DNA of 64,000 bases from Rheinheimera sp. (lineage in GTDB: Bacteria; Pseudomonadota; Gammaproteobacteria; Enterobacterales; Alteromonadaceae), in the NCBI RefSeq assembly GCF_030690345.1, contig NZ_JAUYGV010000001.1, positions 124,001 through 188,000 on the forward strand, read 5' to 3'. The notes beneath the pieces are model-generated. The model made no database searches. It saw only the letters and a list, made by a program, of their open reading frames with translations, and was not told where the DNA came from. Within the stretch, counting starts at the first letter, position 1; every line of letters begins with the position of its first letter. This document shows positions 34,738-46,055 of the stretch, piece after piece. Both the position numbers and the translations under genes were made by a program.

Positions 34738-36330
34738 GTGATATCAACTGCTAACATTACAATGCAATTTGGCGCTAAGCCGCTGTTTGAAAATATTTCG
34801 ATTAAATTCGGCGAAGGTAATCGCTATGGTTTAATCGGCGCCAACGGCTGCGGTAAATCTACTTTTATGAAGATTTTAAGCCGGGAATTGGAGCCAAGCG
34901 CAGGTAATGTGTTTGTAGAACCGAATCATCGCGTGGCTAAGCTGAACCAGGATCAATTCGCCTTTGAGCAGTATTCAGTAATAGACACTGTGATTATGGG
35001 CCATGGTGAATTGTGGGCGGTAAAAGAAGAGCGTGACCGGATCTACGCCAGCAGCGAAATGAGTGAAGAAGACGGCATGAAAGTGGCCGATCTGGAAGTT
35101 GCTTTTGGTGAGATGGACGGTTATACCGCCGAGTCGCGTGCCGGTGAGTTACTGATTGGTGTTGGTATTCCGGTAGAGCAGCATTTTGGCCTGATGTCGG
35201 CCATAGCACCGGGCTTTAAGCTGCGGGTATTGCTGGCGCAGGTCTTGTTTGCCGACCCGGAAATTATGCTGTTGGACGAACCGACCAACAACCTGGATAT
35301 TAATACCATTCGTTGGTTAGAAAACGTGTTGGCCGAGCGCAACAGCACTATGGTAATAATTTCGCACGACCGTCACTTCTTAAACAGCGTATGTACCCAC
35401 ATGGCGGATTTGGACTATGGCGAGCTGCGCCTGTATCCGGGTAACTATGACGAATATATGTTTGCTGCTACTCAGGCCCGCGAGCGTTTGTTGTCAGATA
35501 ACGCCAAGAAAAAAGCCCAGATAGCCGAGTTGCAAACCTTCGTCAGCCGTTTCTCTGCTAACGCCTCTAAAGCCAAGCAGGCCACGTCGCGCGCCAAGCA
35601 GATCGATAAAATTCAGCTGGATGAAGTAAAGGCTTCCAGCCGGGTAAGTCCGTTTATCCGCTTTGAACAGCAAAAGCAGTTATACCGTTTAGCGCTGGAA
35701 GTAGACGGCCTGAGCAAAAGCTTTGGCGAGCTTAAGCTGCTGAAAAACCTTGGACTTACTATTGAAGTAGGTGAAAAGGTGGCTATTTTGGGTGCTAACG
35801 GTATAGGTAAGACCACCTTATTGAAGTGTTTGGTAGGCGATTTAACGCCGGAGTCGGGCAGCGTTAAATGGTCGGAAAACGCCAAAATCGGTTACTATGC
35901 TCAGGACCATGCGCACGAATTCAGCGAAGCCATGACCTTGTTTGACTGGATGACACAGTGGAAGCAGCCGTCTGATGACGAGCAAGCTATCCGCGGTATA
36001 TTAGGCCGTTTGTTGTTCTCACAGGACGATATTAAAAAGTCAGTAAAGGTGTTATCCGGTGGTGAGAAAGGCCGCATGATGTTTGGTAAGTTAATGCTGC
36101 AACGGCCAAATATTCTGGTAATGGACGAGCCGACGAACCATTTGGATATGGAATCTATCGAAGCGCTAAACCTGGCACTGGAACATTACAAAGGCACCTT
36201 GCTGTTTGTCAGCCATGACCGCGAATTTGTATCGTCACTGGCCAGCCGTATCATTGAAATTACCGATAAAGATATGCGTAATTTCGTTGGCAGCTATGAA
36301 GAATACCTCGCCGCCCAATTGGCAAATTAA
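34738..36330 (+). CDS. ybiT: ABC-F ATPase YbiT
   Basis: 530 residues, the same length as E. coli YbiT and alike from end to end. Two ATPase cassettes: [12 protein letters not shown] near 38 and [10 protein letters not shown] near 180, then [12 protein letters not shown] near 351 and [13 protein letters not shown] near 440 with MDEPTNHLD. It acts on the translating ribosome as a translation factor. In the first cassette the signature is degenerate ([13 protein letters not shown]), as is usual for YbiT. GTG start. Confidence 0.95.
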   Translation: MISTANITMQFGAKPLFENISIKFGEGNRYGLIGANGCGKSTFMKILSRELEPSAGNVFVEPNHRVAKLNQDQFAFEQYSVIDTVIMGHGELWAVKEERDRIYASSEMSEEDGMKVADLEVAFGEMDGYTAESRAGELLIGVGIPVEQHFGLMSAIAPGFKLRVLLAQVLFADPEIMLLDEPTNNLDINTIRWLENVLAERNSTMVIISHDRHFLNSVCTHMADLDYGELRLYPGNYDEYMFAATQARERLLSDNAKKKAQIAELQTFVSRFSANASKAKQATSRAKQIDKIQLDEVKASSRVSPFIRFEQQKQLYRLALEVDGLSKSFGELKLLKNLGLTIEVGEKVAILGANGIGKTTLLKCLVGDLTPESGSVKWSENAKIGYYAQDHAHEFSEAMTLFDWMTQWKQPSDDEQAIRGILGRLLFSQDDIKKSVKVLSGGEKGRMMFGKLMLQRPNILVMDEPTNHLDMESIEALNLALEHYKGTLLFVSHDREFVSSLASRIIEITDKDMRNFVGSYEEYLAAQLAN

Positions 36331-36350
36331 TTGGTTTGATTAATCCACAG

Positions 36351-36377
36351 CGCCGGTCAGTAATGACCGGCGTTTTT
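36351..36377 (+). terminator. Terminator after ybiT
   Basis: CGCCGGTCA (36351-36359), loop GTAA, TGACCGGCG (36364-36372), TTTTT. Confidence 0.92.
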
Positions 36378-36534
36378 GTTTAAACACTTGATTTTTCCTG
36401 CTTTGCCCCAATAACTACTACAGCTGTTTCATTCACCTATGGTTAGGCCGGAGTGTCTTTTTACCGCTGTCATTTTATGCTGCCGGTTATATGCTATGTT
36501 GTTGCCAACGCCATACTCAATCAGAGGATCTGCT

Positions 36535-37002
36535 ATGAAAATCAATATTGGTATTAACGAAGAACAACGTAAAGCCATTGCTGACGGTTTATCTGTGTTA
36601 CTGGCCGACAGCTACACGCTGTATTTGAAAACACATAATTATCACTGGAACGTTACCGGGCCGATGTTTCAAACCCTGCATACCTTGTTTGAAACCCAGT
36701 ATAACGAGCTGGCGTTGGCGGTAGATGATATTGCCGAACGTATTCGTGCCCTGGGTGAATTTGCCCCGGGTTCATACAAAGAGTACGCCAAACTGACCAG
36801 CATTAAAGAGGCCGATGGTATACCGTCGGCAGAAGAGATGATTAAAGATCTGGTGAAAGGCCAGGAAGCGATTGCTAAAACTGCACGTTCTATCGTGCCG
36901 GTAGCAGATGAAGCTTCTGATGAAGTTACGCTGGATTTATTAACCCAGCGCATGACAGTGCATGAAAAAACTGCCTGGATGTTGCGCAGCCTGGTTGCTT
37001 AA
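36535..37002 (+). CDS. dps: Dps family ferritin-like DNA-protection protein
   Basis: 155 residues from the ATG at 36535, with AGAGGA 6 bases upstream; earlier in-frame starts lack a ribosome site. The ferroxidase centre between subunits is visible: [15 protein letters not shown] near 27 (His) and [13 protein letters not shown] near 64 (Asp and Glu). Twelve subunits form a shell that oxidises iron with peroxide and stores it. The protein lacks the long lysine-rich tail of E. coli Dps, so direct DNA binding is doubtful. Confidence 0.93.
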   Translation: MKINIGINEEQRKAIADGLSVLLADSYTLYLKTHNYHWNVTGPMFQTLHTLFETQYNELALAVDDIAERIRALGEFAPGSYKEYAKLTSIKEADGIPSAEEMIKDLVKGQEAIAKTARSIVPVADEASDEVTLDLLTQRMTVHEKTAWMLRSLVA

Positions 37003-37187
37003 TTAAATTCGCTTGCAGGCCCGGTACGCCGGGCCGCATAGCGCCTCATTCCAGCAAACCTGTAAAACTGTCATTCTGACAAAAAACACTAAGTTTTTCC
37101 CGCCAAAGCTTGTAAAATCGCGCCAAACAGCAACACTTATAGCAGACCGCTTTGTCAGCAGCGCTCTGCTGCGGGAGACTCTATCTA

Positions 37188-38033
37188 ATGCAAGCCTTGC
37201 AATATGCACAAAATGTTGCAGACCTTTTCGCTTTGCCGGAAGGCTATTTACGTGTCAAACAGCTGATGGATTCAGACACGGCCAGCCTGGATGAAGTGGC
37301 AGAAGTGATTTTGTTGGATCCGGTGCTGACATCAAAGCTGTTAAAACTGGCCAACAGTGCCATTTATAATCTGCCGTATCAGGTTGAAAGTGTTAGCAAA
37401 GCTCTATTAGTCTTGGGTAAAACCCAGGTATATAACCTGGTGCTCAGCATTGGTATCGCGTCTGCCTGCAGTAAAGTAGATACTTCGGCCATTGATCTGG
37501 AGCGGTTCTGGGAGCAAAGCGTCAATGCGGCTTTAATAGCACGGTTTTTGGCGCAAAGCTGTGGCTTAAAACCGTCAGATAGGTTTTATGTCGCCGGCTT
37601 GCTGCACAATATCGGCGAGATGGTGGTGTTGCACCACAACGCGCAACAAGCCAGTCAGTGTCAAAACTACACCTCTGAAGAGCTGCCGTGGCAGCTGCAG
37701 CAACGGGTGCTGGGTTTTACTTATGCCCAATGCGGTGCTGAGCTGTTGCATTTATGGCAGTTGCCCGACAGCATCGTTGAACCGGTTGCGCTGCAACACA
37801 GCCATAATTTTAATCAGAAAAACAAAGCGCAATTAATTCTGCATTTGGCCGCGCGCTTGGCGCTGGCGAACCAGCATCCGGAGATTTACTCCACCAGGCA
37901 ACTGGTCGATCCATTCGTTTTAGAGTTGCTGGAACTGAGCCAGCCTGACATTATTCGTGCTATCGATTTCTGCAACACCGAAGGCCTGTTTATTCTGTCT
38001 GTTTTAAATCCACGCATCAGTACTATCTATTAA
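37188..38033 (+). CDS. HDOD-domain signalling protein
   Basis: 281 residues from the ATG at 37188 (GGGAGA 9 bases upstream). The HDOD domain covers about 15-210. It has [20 protein letters not shown] near 38, [18 protein letters not shown] near 70 and the HD-like [11 protein letters not shown] near 143. The usual HD catalytic pair is not complete, as in other HDOD proteins, so it is regulatory rather than enzymatic. The target process is unknown. Confidence 0.88.
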   Translation: MQALQYAQNVADLFALPEGYLRVKQLMDSDTASLDEVAEVILLDPVLTSKLLKLANSAIYNLPYQVESVSKALLVLGKTQVYNLVLSIGIASACSKVDTSAIDLERFWEQSVNAALIARFLAQSCGLKPSDRFYVAGLLHNIGEMVVLHHNAQQASQCQNYTSEELPWQLQQRVLGFTYAQCGAELLHLWQLPDSIVEPVALQHSHNFNQKNKAQLILHLAARLALANQHPEIYSTRQLVDPFVLELLELSQPDIIRAIDFCNTEGLFILSVLNPRISTIY

Positions 38034-38095
38034 TCTTTCTATCTGTACCGGTCGCGTATAAACGCACCTGGTTGATTATTTGGAATATTCGTCCC

Positions 38096-39790
38096 ATGAG
38101 CAGTCCTGTTAAAAAAACACCCTTGTATACCGCCTATGCCGGTTCGGCACTGTTAGAAACGCCGTTGTTAAATAAAGGCAGCGCTTTTACCGCTGATGAG
38201 CGCTTAGCATTTAATTTGGCCGGGTTGTTACCGCCACGCTACGAGACTATCGAAGAGCAGGTAAGCCGGGCTTATATGCAGTACAAAAGCTTTGATACAG
38301 CGATTAATAAGCATATTTACCTGCGCGCTATTCAGGACAATAACGAAACCTTGTTTTACCGCTTACTGCAGCAGCATTTGGAAGAGATGATCCCGATTAT
38401 CTATACGCCGACGGTAGGTGATGCCTGCGAGCAGTTTTCCGATATTTACCGCAGTGCCCGCGGTTTGTTTATCAGCTACCAGGACCGGCATCAGTTAGAC
38501 GATGTGCTGCGTAACGCCACCAAGCGTAAAGTGAAGGTAATAGTGGTTACCGATGGTGAGCGCGTGCTGGGCCTGGGCGATCAGGGTATTGGCGGCATGG
38601 GTATTTCTATCGGTAAGCTGTCGCTTTACACCGCCTGCGGCGGTATCAGCCCAGCCTATACTTTACCGGTGATGCTGGATGTGGGCACCAACAATGAAAA
38701 ACTGTTGAATGACCCTATGTATATGGGACTGCGGCAAAAGCGGGTAAACCAGGCCGAGTATGATGAGTTCGTCGACTTGTTTATCAAGGCGGTTAAACGC
38801 CGCTGGCCGGAAGCCATTATTCAATTTGAAGATTTTGCCCAGCCCAATGCGATGCCGTTGCTGCAGCGTTACCGTGACCAGGTATGTTGTTTTAACGATG
38901 ATATTCAGGGCACTGCTGCGGTAACCGTCGGCACCTTGCTGGCGGCGTGTCGCAGTAAAAACACGCGGTTATCAGAGCAAAAAGTGGTCTTTGTCGGCGC
39001 CGGCTCTGCCGGTTGCGGGATTGCCGAGCAGGTGATAAGCCAGATGGTGGCAGAGGGCATCAGTGAAGCACAGGCGCGCACTCAGGTGTATATGGTCGAC
39101 CGCTTTGGTCTGTTAACCGACAGCACGCCCGGGTTACGTGATTTCCAGCAAGCCTTAACGCAGTCTTCTGCGGCTATTGCTCAGTGGAGCTACAGCAGCG
39201 AGTTTCCAAGCTTGCTGGATGTGATGAACTGCGCCCAGCCGGGTATTTTAATTGGTGTGTCCGGCCAGGCCGGTTTGTTTACCGAAGCGGTAGTGCGGGC
39301 GATGAAGAAAGGTTGCACGACGCCGGTTATTTTCCCGCTGAGCAACCCGTCACGCCAGGTTGAAGCCACGCCGGAACAGGTAATAAGCTGGACCGACGGT
39401 GATGTAATCATCGCCACCGGCAGCCCCTTTGCCCCGGTAGAGTTTAACGGCAAGCGCTACGCTATTGCGCAGTGCAATAACAGCTATATCTTTCCGGGCG
39501 TTGGCCTGGGCGTTATTGCGTGTAAAGCACGGCTTATCAGCGACGAGATGTTGCGCGAGGCCAGCAAAACCCTGGCTGCTGCATCGCCCAAAGCCAATAC
39601 CGGAAACGGCGGTTTGTTACCGGCGTTTACCGAATTGGCGGCCTTAAGCAAACTTATAGCCTTTAATGTGGCTAAAGTGGCTATACAACAAGGCCTGGCG
39701 TTAGAGCTGGATGATGCGCAACTGCAACAGAAAATAGACGATAATTTTTGGGTACCGCAGTACCGGCAATATAAACGTGTCAGCGGCTGA
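38096..39790 (+). CDS. maeA: NAD-dependent malic enzyme
   Basis: 564 residues from MSSPVKK; E. coli MaeA has 565. Decarboxylates malate to pyruvate with NAD. Motifs are [15 protein letters not shown] near 100 with the catalytic Tyr, [21 protein letters not shown] near 155, [12 protein letters not shown] near 265 for the metal, and [15 protein letters not shown] near 300 for NAD. Single gene; the ATG has only a weak ribosome site, so a start a few codons earlier is possible. Confidence 0.93.
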   Translation: MSSPVKKTPLYTAYAGSALLETPLLNKGSAFTADERLAFNLAGLLPPRYETIEEQVSRAYMQYKSFDTAINKHIYLRAIQDNNETLFYRLLQQHLEEMIPIIYTPTVGDACEQFSDIYRSARGLFISYQDRHQLDDVLRNATKRKVKVIVVTDGERVLGLGDQGIGGMGISIGKLSLYTACGGISPAYTLPVMLDVGTNNEKLLNDPMYMGLRQKRVNQAEYDEFVDLFIKAVKRRWPEAIIQFEDFAQPNAMPLLQRYRDQVCCFNDDIQGTAAVTVGTLLAACRSKNTRLSEQKVVFVGAGSAGCGIAEQVISQMVAEGISEAQARTQVYMVDRFGLLTDSTPGLRDFQQALTQSSAAIAQWSYSSEFPSLLDVMNCAQPGILIGVSGQAGLFTEAVVRAMKKGCTTPVIFPLSNPSRQVEATPEQVISWTDGDVIIATGSPFAPVEFNGKRYAIAQCNNSYIFPGVGLGVIACKARLISDEMLREASKTLAAASPKANTGNGGLLPAFTELAALSKLIAFNVAKVAIQQGLALELDDAQLQQKIDDNFWVPQYRQYKRVSG

Positions 39791-39831
39791 AATTAAATCT
39801 GCTTACAATTTGTTTTAGACTAATACTCTGC

Positions 39832-39859
39832 TTGCGGGTAGGCTGTATTTTGGTAATAA
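39832..39859 (+). promoter_or_regulatory. Possible promoter of the DUF885 lipoprotein gene
   Basis: TTGCGG (39832-39837), 16 bp, TAATAA (39854-39859), 24 bases before the start codon. Confidence 0.35.
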
Positions 39860-39883
39860 CCAAAATAATAAGGACCCCAGAGC

Positions 39884-41740
39884 ATGTATAAATCTTTAAT
39901 TGCCATGGCCGTAGCCGGCGTTCTTGCCGGCTGCAACCCGGCACCGGACACGTCTTCAACTACCCCTGTTAACGCCGTAGCAGAACAACCTCAGCAATCT
40001 GAAACCGAGCGGTTAAACCAGTGGTTTGAAGCTAAGTACGAAGAACAGTTACAACAAAGCCCGCTACAAATGACATTCCTGGGCCGTAAAGATAAGTATG
40101 ATCAAGTTGATGATACGTCCATAGCAGCAGAAGATGAGCAGATGGCCTGGCTGGCCGCCACCGTTGCTGAACTGAAAAGCAGTTTTGACTACGCTAAGCT
40201 GGATGTTGAAGCGCAAACCTCTTATGACGTCTGGGTGTACCAATACGAACAAGCCAAAGAGGGCGTAGCCTTTCGTAAGAATGGCTATGTGTTTACCCAA
40301 ATGCAGGGTATTCATGCCATGCTGCCACAGATCATGATCAACTTCCACAAAGTTGACACCGCTGAGGATATGCAGGCCTATGTTAAACGTATCGAAGGTA
40401 TCAGCCGCGCGATAACGCAGTTGTTGCAGCGGGCACAAGCCAATGCTGAGCACGACGTACGGCCGCCGCGCTTTGCCTATGATGGTGTGTTGCAACAAAT
40501 TAATAATCTGATCACCGGTGCGCCTTTTACTGAAGCAGAGCAGGATATTCCGCTGTGGAGCGATGCCAAAGGTAAAATTGACGCCCTGGTTAAAGCAGAC
40601 AAATTAACCGATGAGCAGGCAAAGCAGTTAGAAACAGAGACTAAAACCGCATTACAAAGCCACTTTTTACCGGCGTACAACGCGTTAAAACAATGGTTAG
40701 AACAGGACATCAGCAACAGCGAAGAAATCGCTACCGGTGTGGGCAAACAAAAAGACGGTACTGCTTATTACAACTACCGCTTAAAAGTGTCTACCACTAC
40801 TGATTTAACCGCAGAGCAAATTCACCAAATTGGTCTGGATGAGGTTGAACGTTTAACCAAAGAGATGATCGCTATTAAGGAGCAAGTTGGCTTTAAAGGC
40901 GATTTAGCTGCCTTCTTTAAGTTTATTAAAGATGATGATCAGTTCTACTATCCGGAAACTGACGAAGGCCGTGAAGGCTACCTGGAAGACTCACGCCAGT
41001 ACCTGGCCTTTATTAACGAGCAGTTGCCAAAGTACTTCGGTATTTTGCCTAAGGCCGATTTGATCGTAAAACGGGTAGAGCCGTTCCGTGAACAACCCGG
41101 CGCTGCCCAGCATTACTTCCCGGGTACGCCGGACGGTGCGCGGCCGGGTATTTACTACGCGCATTTATCTGATATGCGCTCAATGCCGAAAAATGAAATG
41201 GAAGCCATTGCTTATCACGAAGGCAGCCCTGGTCACCATATGCAAATTTCTATTGCGCAGGAGCTGACCACAGTACCGACATTCCGCACTCAGGCCGGCT
41301 TTACCGCTTACTCTGAGGGTTGGGCGCTGTATTCTGAGCTGTTGGCCAAAGAAATGGGCGCTTATCAGAACCCGTATTCAGACTTTGGCCGCTTGATCAC
41401 CGAAATGTGGCGCGCGGTGCGGTTGGTAGTTGATACCGGACTGCACAGCAAAGGTTGGAATGAGCAGCAGGCGATAGATTACTTTATGGAAAAAACACCG
41501 ATTGCCCAGGGCGCGGTGATCTCTGAAGTCCGTCGTTATATCGTTTGGCCAGGCCAGGCAACGGCATACAAAATCGGTATGATCAAAATTCTGGAGCTGC
41601 GCAGCAAAGCACAGGCAGAGCTGGGCGATAAGTTTGATATCCGCGCTTTCCACGATACTGTGCTTGGCGGCGGTGCTTTGCCACTGAGTGTATTAGAGAA
41701 ACGGGTGAATAACTGGATAAACAGCGTAAAAGCCGGCTAG
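39884..41740 (+). CDS. DUF885 family lipoprotein, probable metallopeptidase
   Basis: 618 residues. The N-terminus MYKSLIAMAVAGVLAGCNPA is a lipoprotein signal; Cys17 would be lipidated. The DUF885 body is largely helical. Its hallmark, YHEGSPGHHMQ, lies near residue 443 and is a modified zincin site (HE-x4-HH) seen in carboxypeptidase-like members. Asp at +2 is absent (Asn18-Pro), so sorting to the outer membrane is likely. Substrate unknown. Closed by the terminator at 41796-41829. Confidence 0.9.
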   Translation: MYKSLIAMAVAGVLAGCNPAPDTSSTTPVNAVAEQPQQSETERLNQWFEAKYEEQLQQSPLQMTFLGRKDKYDQVDDTSIAAEDEQMAWLAATVAELKSSFDYAKLDVEAQTSYDVWVYQYEQAKEGVAFRKNGYVFTQMQGIHAMLPQIMINFHKVDTAEDMQAYVKRIEGISRAITQLLQRAQANAEHDVRPPRFAYDGVLQQINNLITGAPFTEAEQDIPLWSDAKGKIDALVKADKLTDEQAKQLETETKTALQSHFLPAYNALKQWLEQDISNSEEIATGVGKQKDGTAYYNYRLKVSTTTDLTAEQIHQIGLDEVERLTKEMIAIKEQVGFKGDLAAFFKFIKDDDQFYYPETDEGREGYLEDSRQYLAFINEQLPKYFGILPKADLIVKRVEPFREQPGAAQHYFPGTPDGARPGIYYAHLSDMRSMPKNEMEAIAYHEGSPGHHMQISIAQELTTVPTFRTQAGFTAYSEGWALYSELLAKEMGAYQNPYSDFGRLITEMWRAVRLVVDTGLHSKGWNEQQAIDYFMEKTPIAQGAVISEVRRYIVWPGQATAYKIGMIKILELRSKAQAELGDKFDIRAFHDTVLGGGALPLSVLEKRVNNWINSVKAG

Positions 41741-41795
41741 TCAGATAAGCTGTATGGAGCAGGCACAGCGATTAAGCTGTCGCCTGACGTTTTAT

Positions 41796-41829
41796 AAAGG
41801 CTGTTCATCGTGTATGAGCGGCCTTTTTT
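41796..41829 (+). terminator. Terminator after the DUF885 gene
   Basis: AAAGGCTGTTCAT (41796-41808) pairs with ATGAGCGGCCTTT (41814-41826) with two G-U pairs, followed by T. Confidence 0.8.
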
Positions 41830-41897
41830 GATCATAATGCGCAAAAAAACGTATATTCGCCGGTTATGCTGATTTAACCACCACCAAAGGAAACCCA

Positions 41898-42953
41898 ATG
41901 CTGTTACCCCGTACTACCGCACTGCTTTTTGCTACTACGCTGATATTCACTACTCAGGCTCAGGTTGCCGGCTCCGGCCGCGCCGCTCAGGTTATTACCG
42001 CGCCTGTCAGTTTTGAGCAGCAAAACAGCAGAGTAGAGGCAGTGGGAACAGCAGAAGCATTGCAATCGGTAGTGGTATATCCGGCCGTTGCCGATAAAGT
42101 TACCGCTGTAAACTTTGTGCCCGGCCAGTTTGTGCAGCGCGGTGATATTTTATTGCGCTTAGATGACAGACGGCAACAGGTTGCGGTAGACCGTGCCAGC
42201 ATACAACTGGCCGATACAGAGCGCACCCTGGCCAGATTACAAGAAAGCCGCAAACGCGGAGCTATTGCACAAAGCGAGCTGGACGATGCCATTACCAGCC
42301 GTGATCTCATGCAGGTACAACTGACACAGGCCAAAACCGAGCTGGAAGACAGAACCGTGCGCGCGCCGTTTGCCGGCGTAGTGGGTCTGACTGATGTGGA
42401 GCAGGGCGATCGGATTACCCTGCAAACAGCGATCACCACTATTGATAACCGCAAACAGTTGCTGATTAATTTCAGCGCGCCGGAGGCCGCCTTAGCCATT
42501 TTACAAGGCAATGCCAGTGTGGAGCTGGAACCCTGGCAAGCGCAGGAACAACGTATCAGCGCTGTTATTCAGCAGGTAGACTCGCGCATCGACAGTGTTA
42601 ACCGCAGTATCCGCGCCAGAGCTTTACTGGACAATACTGAGGATCTGTACCGGCCCGGCATGAGTTTTCGGGTTATCTTGCAACTGGCCGGCCGGGAATA
42701 TGCCGTTATACCTGAAGCCGCCTTATTATGGGGCGCAACCAGTGCCTATGTTTGGCTGGCCGATAACGGTACGGCAAAACGGGTTGACGTACAAATTCGC
42801 CAGCGTTTAAGCGGCCGTTTATTGGTATCCGGTGCACTTAAAGCCGGTGACGAGCTGATTGTTGAAGGTGTACAAACCCTGCGTGAGGGCCAGGCTGTTA
42901 ACGCGGTACTGTCGCCGCAGTCGTTAACCGCGGCTAAGGACAACAGTTTATGA
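41898..42953 (+). CDS. RND efflux periplasmic adaptor (membrane fusion protein)
   Basis: 351 residues. The signal peptide ends near 22 (FTTQAQ). A barrel-sandwich/lipoyl half-motif lies near 75 (FVPGQFVQRGDILLRLDD). A short alpha-hairpin follows at 95-145, then the second half-motif VRAPFAGVVGLTDVEQGDRI near 155 and beta-barrel domains. It bridges the RND pump to an outer-membrane channel; no TolC-type gene is nearby. It overlaps the pump gene by 4 bases (ATGA). Confidence 0.93.
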   Translation: MLLPRTTALLFATTLIFTTQAQVAGSGRAAQVITAPVSFEQQNSRVEAVGTAEALQSVVVYPAVADKVTAVNFVPGQFVQRGDILLRLDDRRQQVAVDRASIQLADTERTLARLQESRKRGAIAQSELDDAITSRDLMQVQLTQAKTELEDRTVRAPFAGVVGLTDVEQGDRITLQTAITTIDNRKQLLINFSAPEAALAILQGNASVELEPWQAQEQRISAVIQQVDSRIDSVNRSIRARALLDNTEDLYRPGMSFRVILQLAGREYAVIPEAALLWGATSAYVWLADNGTAKRVDVQIRQRLSGRLLVSGALKAGDELIVEGVQTLREGQAVNAVLSPQSLTAAKDNSL

Positions 42954-45900
42954 GCCGGCCTTTACCTCAGAATGACTTACCTTCACTGGCTATTCGTCGC
43001 CCGGTACTGATAGTAGTACTGAATTTACTGATTATTATTGCCGGCTTTGCTGCACTTAACGCCATAGAAGTGCGTGAATTACCTGATGTGGACCGGCCTA
43101 TAGTGTCGGTTACCGCATCTTTCCCCGGCGGCTCACCGGAAACCGTTGATACCGAAGTCACCAGCAAGCTTGAAGGCGCTGTAGCACGGGTCAGTGGCGT
43201 AAAGTCGATTAATGCCTCCAGTGAAGAAGGCAGCTCGCGGGTGCGGGTAGAGTTTCGCCCGGGCATAAACCTGGATGATGCCGCCAACGAAACCCGCGAA
43301 GCCGTCAGCAGGGTGCAGCGCGAATTGCCGCAGGCGGTAGAGCAGCTGTCAATCATTAAAGCCGATAATGACGCAGAAGCTGTGGTGAGTTTAGCCGTAT
43401 CCAGCGAAACTCTGGATTTGGAAACCCTGACCGAACGGGTAGAAACCGATTTAGCGCCATTATTTTTAAGTATTCCGGGTGTAGCCGATGTGCGTCTGAA
43501 CGGCGATCGTGAACGGGTGCTGCGGGTGGTGCTGGATCCGCTGCGGTTAACCAGTTTTAATCTTGCGGTTACGGATGTGGCCGCGGCGCTGCGCCAGGCG
43601 CCCTTTGATGTACCGGCCGGTAGCATGAAATCCACCGATCAGCAGCTTATCGTCCGCGCCGATGCCACCTCCATTACCGCCAGGCAGGTAAGCGATATTA
43701 TTGTCAGTGGTAATACCCGGGTTGGTGATGTGGCTACAGTGTATTTTGGCCCGGCCGATGCGCAAAGTTTAGTCCGGCTGGATGGCAAACCGGTAATAGG
43801 CCTCGGCGTGATCCGCCAGGCACGCTCCAATACCATTGAGATTTCGGATGAAGTGCTGGCAATGGTTAGCCAGCTGGCAAGCCGCTTTCCCGAGCTGCAA
43901 ATTCAGGTAACGTCGGATGATGCGGAATTTATCCGCGGCTCGGTAAAAGAAGTTATCACCTCCTTGTTACTTACGATAGCGTTAGTGGTAGCCACACTGT
44001 GGCTGTTTATCGGCTCCGGCCGCGCCACTATAGTACCGGCGTTGTCGATCCCGGTGTCGTTGATTGGCGCGCTGGCAGCCATTTGGTTAATGGGTTTCTC
44101 CATTAACATTCTTACCTTACTGGCGCTGGTGTTGGCAACGGGGCTTATTGTTGATGATGCCATAGTCGTTACCGAAAATATCCAGCGCCGGCGCAGCATG
44201 GGCCTGGGCGCGCGGGCAGCCGCAGTTATTGGTACCCGTGAAGTGTTTTTTGCCGTGGTAGCCACTACTGCAGTGCTGGTGGCGGTGTTTGTGCCTATCG
44301 CCTTTTTGCCGTCAACTGCAGGGCGTTTATTCCGTGAATTTGGCGGCGTGCTGGCTATCGCCGTGATCATTTCCTCCTTTGTGGCTTTATCGCTGGTGCC
44401 GGCTTTAACCGCAAGGTTACCGCTGAAACAGCACAGTCGTAATATGTTTGCCGGTATCGGCAATAAAGTACTGGATGGCTACCGGCGCAGCCTGCATGTG
44501 GCGCTGGACAACGCCTGGTTGGTGTTTATCGCCAGCCTTATTGCGGCCGTGGCGGCGATAAGCCTTTACACCGTGCTGGATAACGAGCTGATGCCGGCGG
44601 AAGATCGCGGCTCGATACGCATTTTCGCCCGCGGCCCGGACGGGGTAGGCCTGAACTTTATGGACCGCCAGGCCGATAAGATGGAACAGATTTTATTGCC
44701 CTATGTTAACGGCGGCAATATCGACTCTATTTATACTGTGGTGGGCCAGTGGGATCCGAATTTGGTATTTATAACCGTACCGCTGAAAAACTGGAGCGAG
44801 CGTGACCGCTCACAACAAGACATTATCGATGAGATAAGCGGCCCGTTAGCTGCTATTCCCGGCGCGCCGGCACGGGCTTTTGGCTCAAACAGCCTGAATT
44901 TACGCGGCCAGGGCGGTGGCCTGGAGCTGGCACTTACCGGCGAAAGCTACAGCGCTATTTTTGCTGCGGCCCAGGCGTTTTCAAAGGTGATACAGCAACA
45001 ACTGCCGGAGCTTGGTATGCCGCGTATTTCATATCAACCTACCCAACCGCAACTGCGGGTAAATATCGACCGGCGCCGCGCCGAAGAGTTAGGCGTGCCG
45101 TTATCTGATATCGCAACAACCTTGCGGGTGGCGATTAACGGCGATGATTTGGCCGACCTTAATGTAGGCGATCAAGCTATACCGGTGATCCTGCAGGCCG
45201 ATGCGACACAGGTTAAAGATCCCACCGATCTGGCGAATTTATACGTCGGCTCAAACAACGGCACTTTAGTGCCGTTATCCAGCCTGGCCTATATCTCAGA
45301 AGAGGGCGTGGCCGCAGAGCTGGAACGCCAGGCGCAGCGGCGCGCTATCGAGATGGAAATGGAATTACCGCCCGGCGTGTCTATTCAGCAGGTGGTAGAG
45401 CAACTGCGCGCGTTGGCAGAGCAGCATCTGCCGGCCAATATCGGCTTAGTGTTTTTGGGCGAAGCGCAAACCTTTGAAGAAACGGCCCGTGAAGTCACGC
45501 TAACCTACGTACTGGCGTTTATTATTGTGTTATTGGTGTTAGCCGCCCAGTTTGAAAGCCTGAACAGTGCTGTGGTGGTAATGGCTACGGTGCCGTTTGG
45601 TATTGCTGCGGCTTTATTCGCGCTGTTTCTTACCGGTACCTCGATCAATATCTATTCGCAAATTGGTTTGGTGATGCTGATAGGTTTACTGGCAAAAAAT
45701 GCTATTCTGCTGGTCGAATTTGCCGATCAGCTGCGCGACCAGGGTTATAAGGTACGTGAAGCGGTAGAAAGCGCCGCCAGTATCCGGCTGCGACCGATTA
45801 TTATGACGCTGCTGTCGACCTTACTGGGTGGCCTGCCGTTAATTTTGTCCAGTGGTGCCGGCGCGGAAGCCCGTAACGCTATTGGCTGGGTAGTATTTGG

Positions 45901-46045
45901 TGGCCTGGGCATTGCGGTTATTTTTACGCTGTATTTAACGCCGGTACTGTATTTAGCCCTGGCCAGATTCGCCAAACCACGGGCAGATGACAGCAAACGG
46001 CTGCAAACCGAATTAGACCAGGCTGAGCAGCTGGAGCAAGCTTAA
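42950..46045 (+). CDS. RND multidrug efflux permease (HAE1 family)
   Basis: 1031 residues, AcrB/MdtB-like inner-membrane proton-driven exporter. The N-terminus has AIRRPVLIVVLNLLIIIAG as TM1, and a second membrane block begins near 335. The proton-relay acids lie in LATGLIVDDAIVVTENIQ near 398. The second half repeats the fold, with LLAKNAILLVEFADQ near 913. The two large periplasmic loops are intact. Substrates are not predictable. The 4-base overlap couples it to the adaptor. Confidence 0.95.
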   Translation: MSRPLPQNDLPSLAIRRPVLIVVLNLLIIIAGFAALNAIEVRELPDVDRPIVSVTASFPGGSPETVDTEVTSKLEGAVARVSGVKSINASSEEGSSRVRVEFRPGINLDDAANETREAVSRVQRELPQAVEQLSIIKADNDAEAVVSLAVSSETLDLETLTERVETDLAPLFLSIPGVADVRLNGDRERVLRVVLDPLRLTSFNLAVTDVAAALRQAPFDVPAGSMKSTDQQLIVRADATSITARQVSDIIVSGNTRVGDVATVYFGPADAQSLVRLDGKPVIGLGVIRQARSNTIEISDEVLAMVSQLASRFPELQIQVTSDDAEFIRGSVKEVITSLLLTIALVVATLWLFIGSGRATIVPALSIPVSLIGALAAIWLMGFSINILTLLALVLATGLIVDDAIVVTENIQRRRSMGLGARAAAVIGTREVFFAVVATTAVLVAVFVPIAFLPSTAGRLFREFGGVLAIAVIISSFVALSLVPALTARLPLKQHSRNMFAGIGNKVLDGYRRSLHVALDNAWLVFIASLIAAVAAISLYTVLDNELMPAEDRGSIRIFARGPDGVGLNFMDRQADKMEQILLPYVNGGNIDSIYTVVGQWDPNLVFITVPLKNWSERDRSQQDIIDEISGPLAAIPGAPARAFGSNSLNLRGQGGGLELALTGESYSAIFAAAQAFSKVIQQQLPELGMPRISYQPTQPQLRVNIDRRRAEELGVPLSDIATTLRVAINGDDLADLNVGDQAIPVILQADATQVKDPTDLANLYVGSNNGTLVPLSSLAYISEEGVAAELERQAQRRAIEMEMELPPGVSIQQVVEQLRALAEQHLPANIGLVFLGEAQTFEETAREVTLTYVLAFIIVLLVLAAQFESLNSAVVVMATVPFGIAAALFALFLTGTSINIYSQIGLVMLIGLLAKNAILLVEFADQLRDQGYKVREAVESAASIRLRPIIMTLLSTLLGGLPLILSSGAGAEARNAIGWVVFGGLGIAVIFTLYLTPVLYLALARFAKPRADDSKRLQTELDQAEQLEQA

Positions 46046-46055
46046 GGAGATTATT

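Noticed and set aside
37017..37055. Hairpin GGCCCGG / CCGGGCC after dps as terminator
   Set aside because: The stem is real, but no T run follows on either strand, so intrinsic termination cannot be claimed.
43903..44463. 186-codon minus-strand frame inside the RND pump gene
   Set aside because: Low-complexity Ser/Thr/Ala-rich antisense shadow of a strongly conserved membrane protein.
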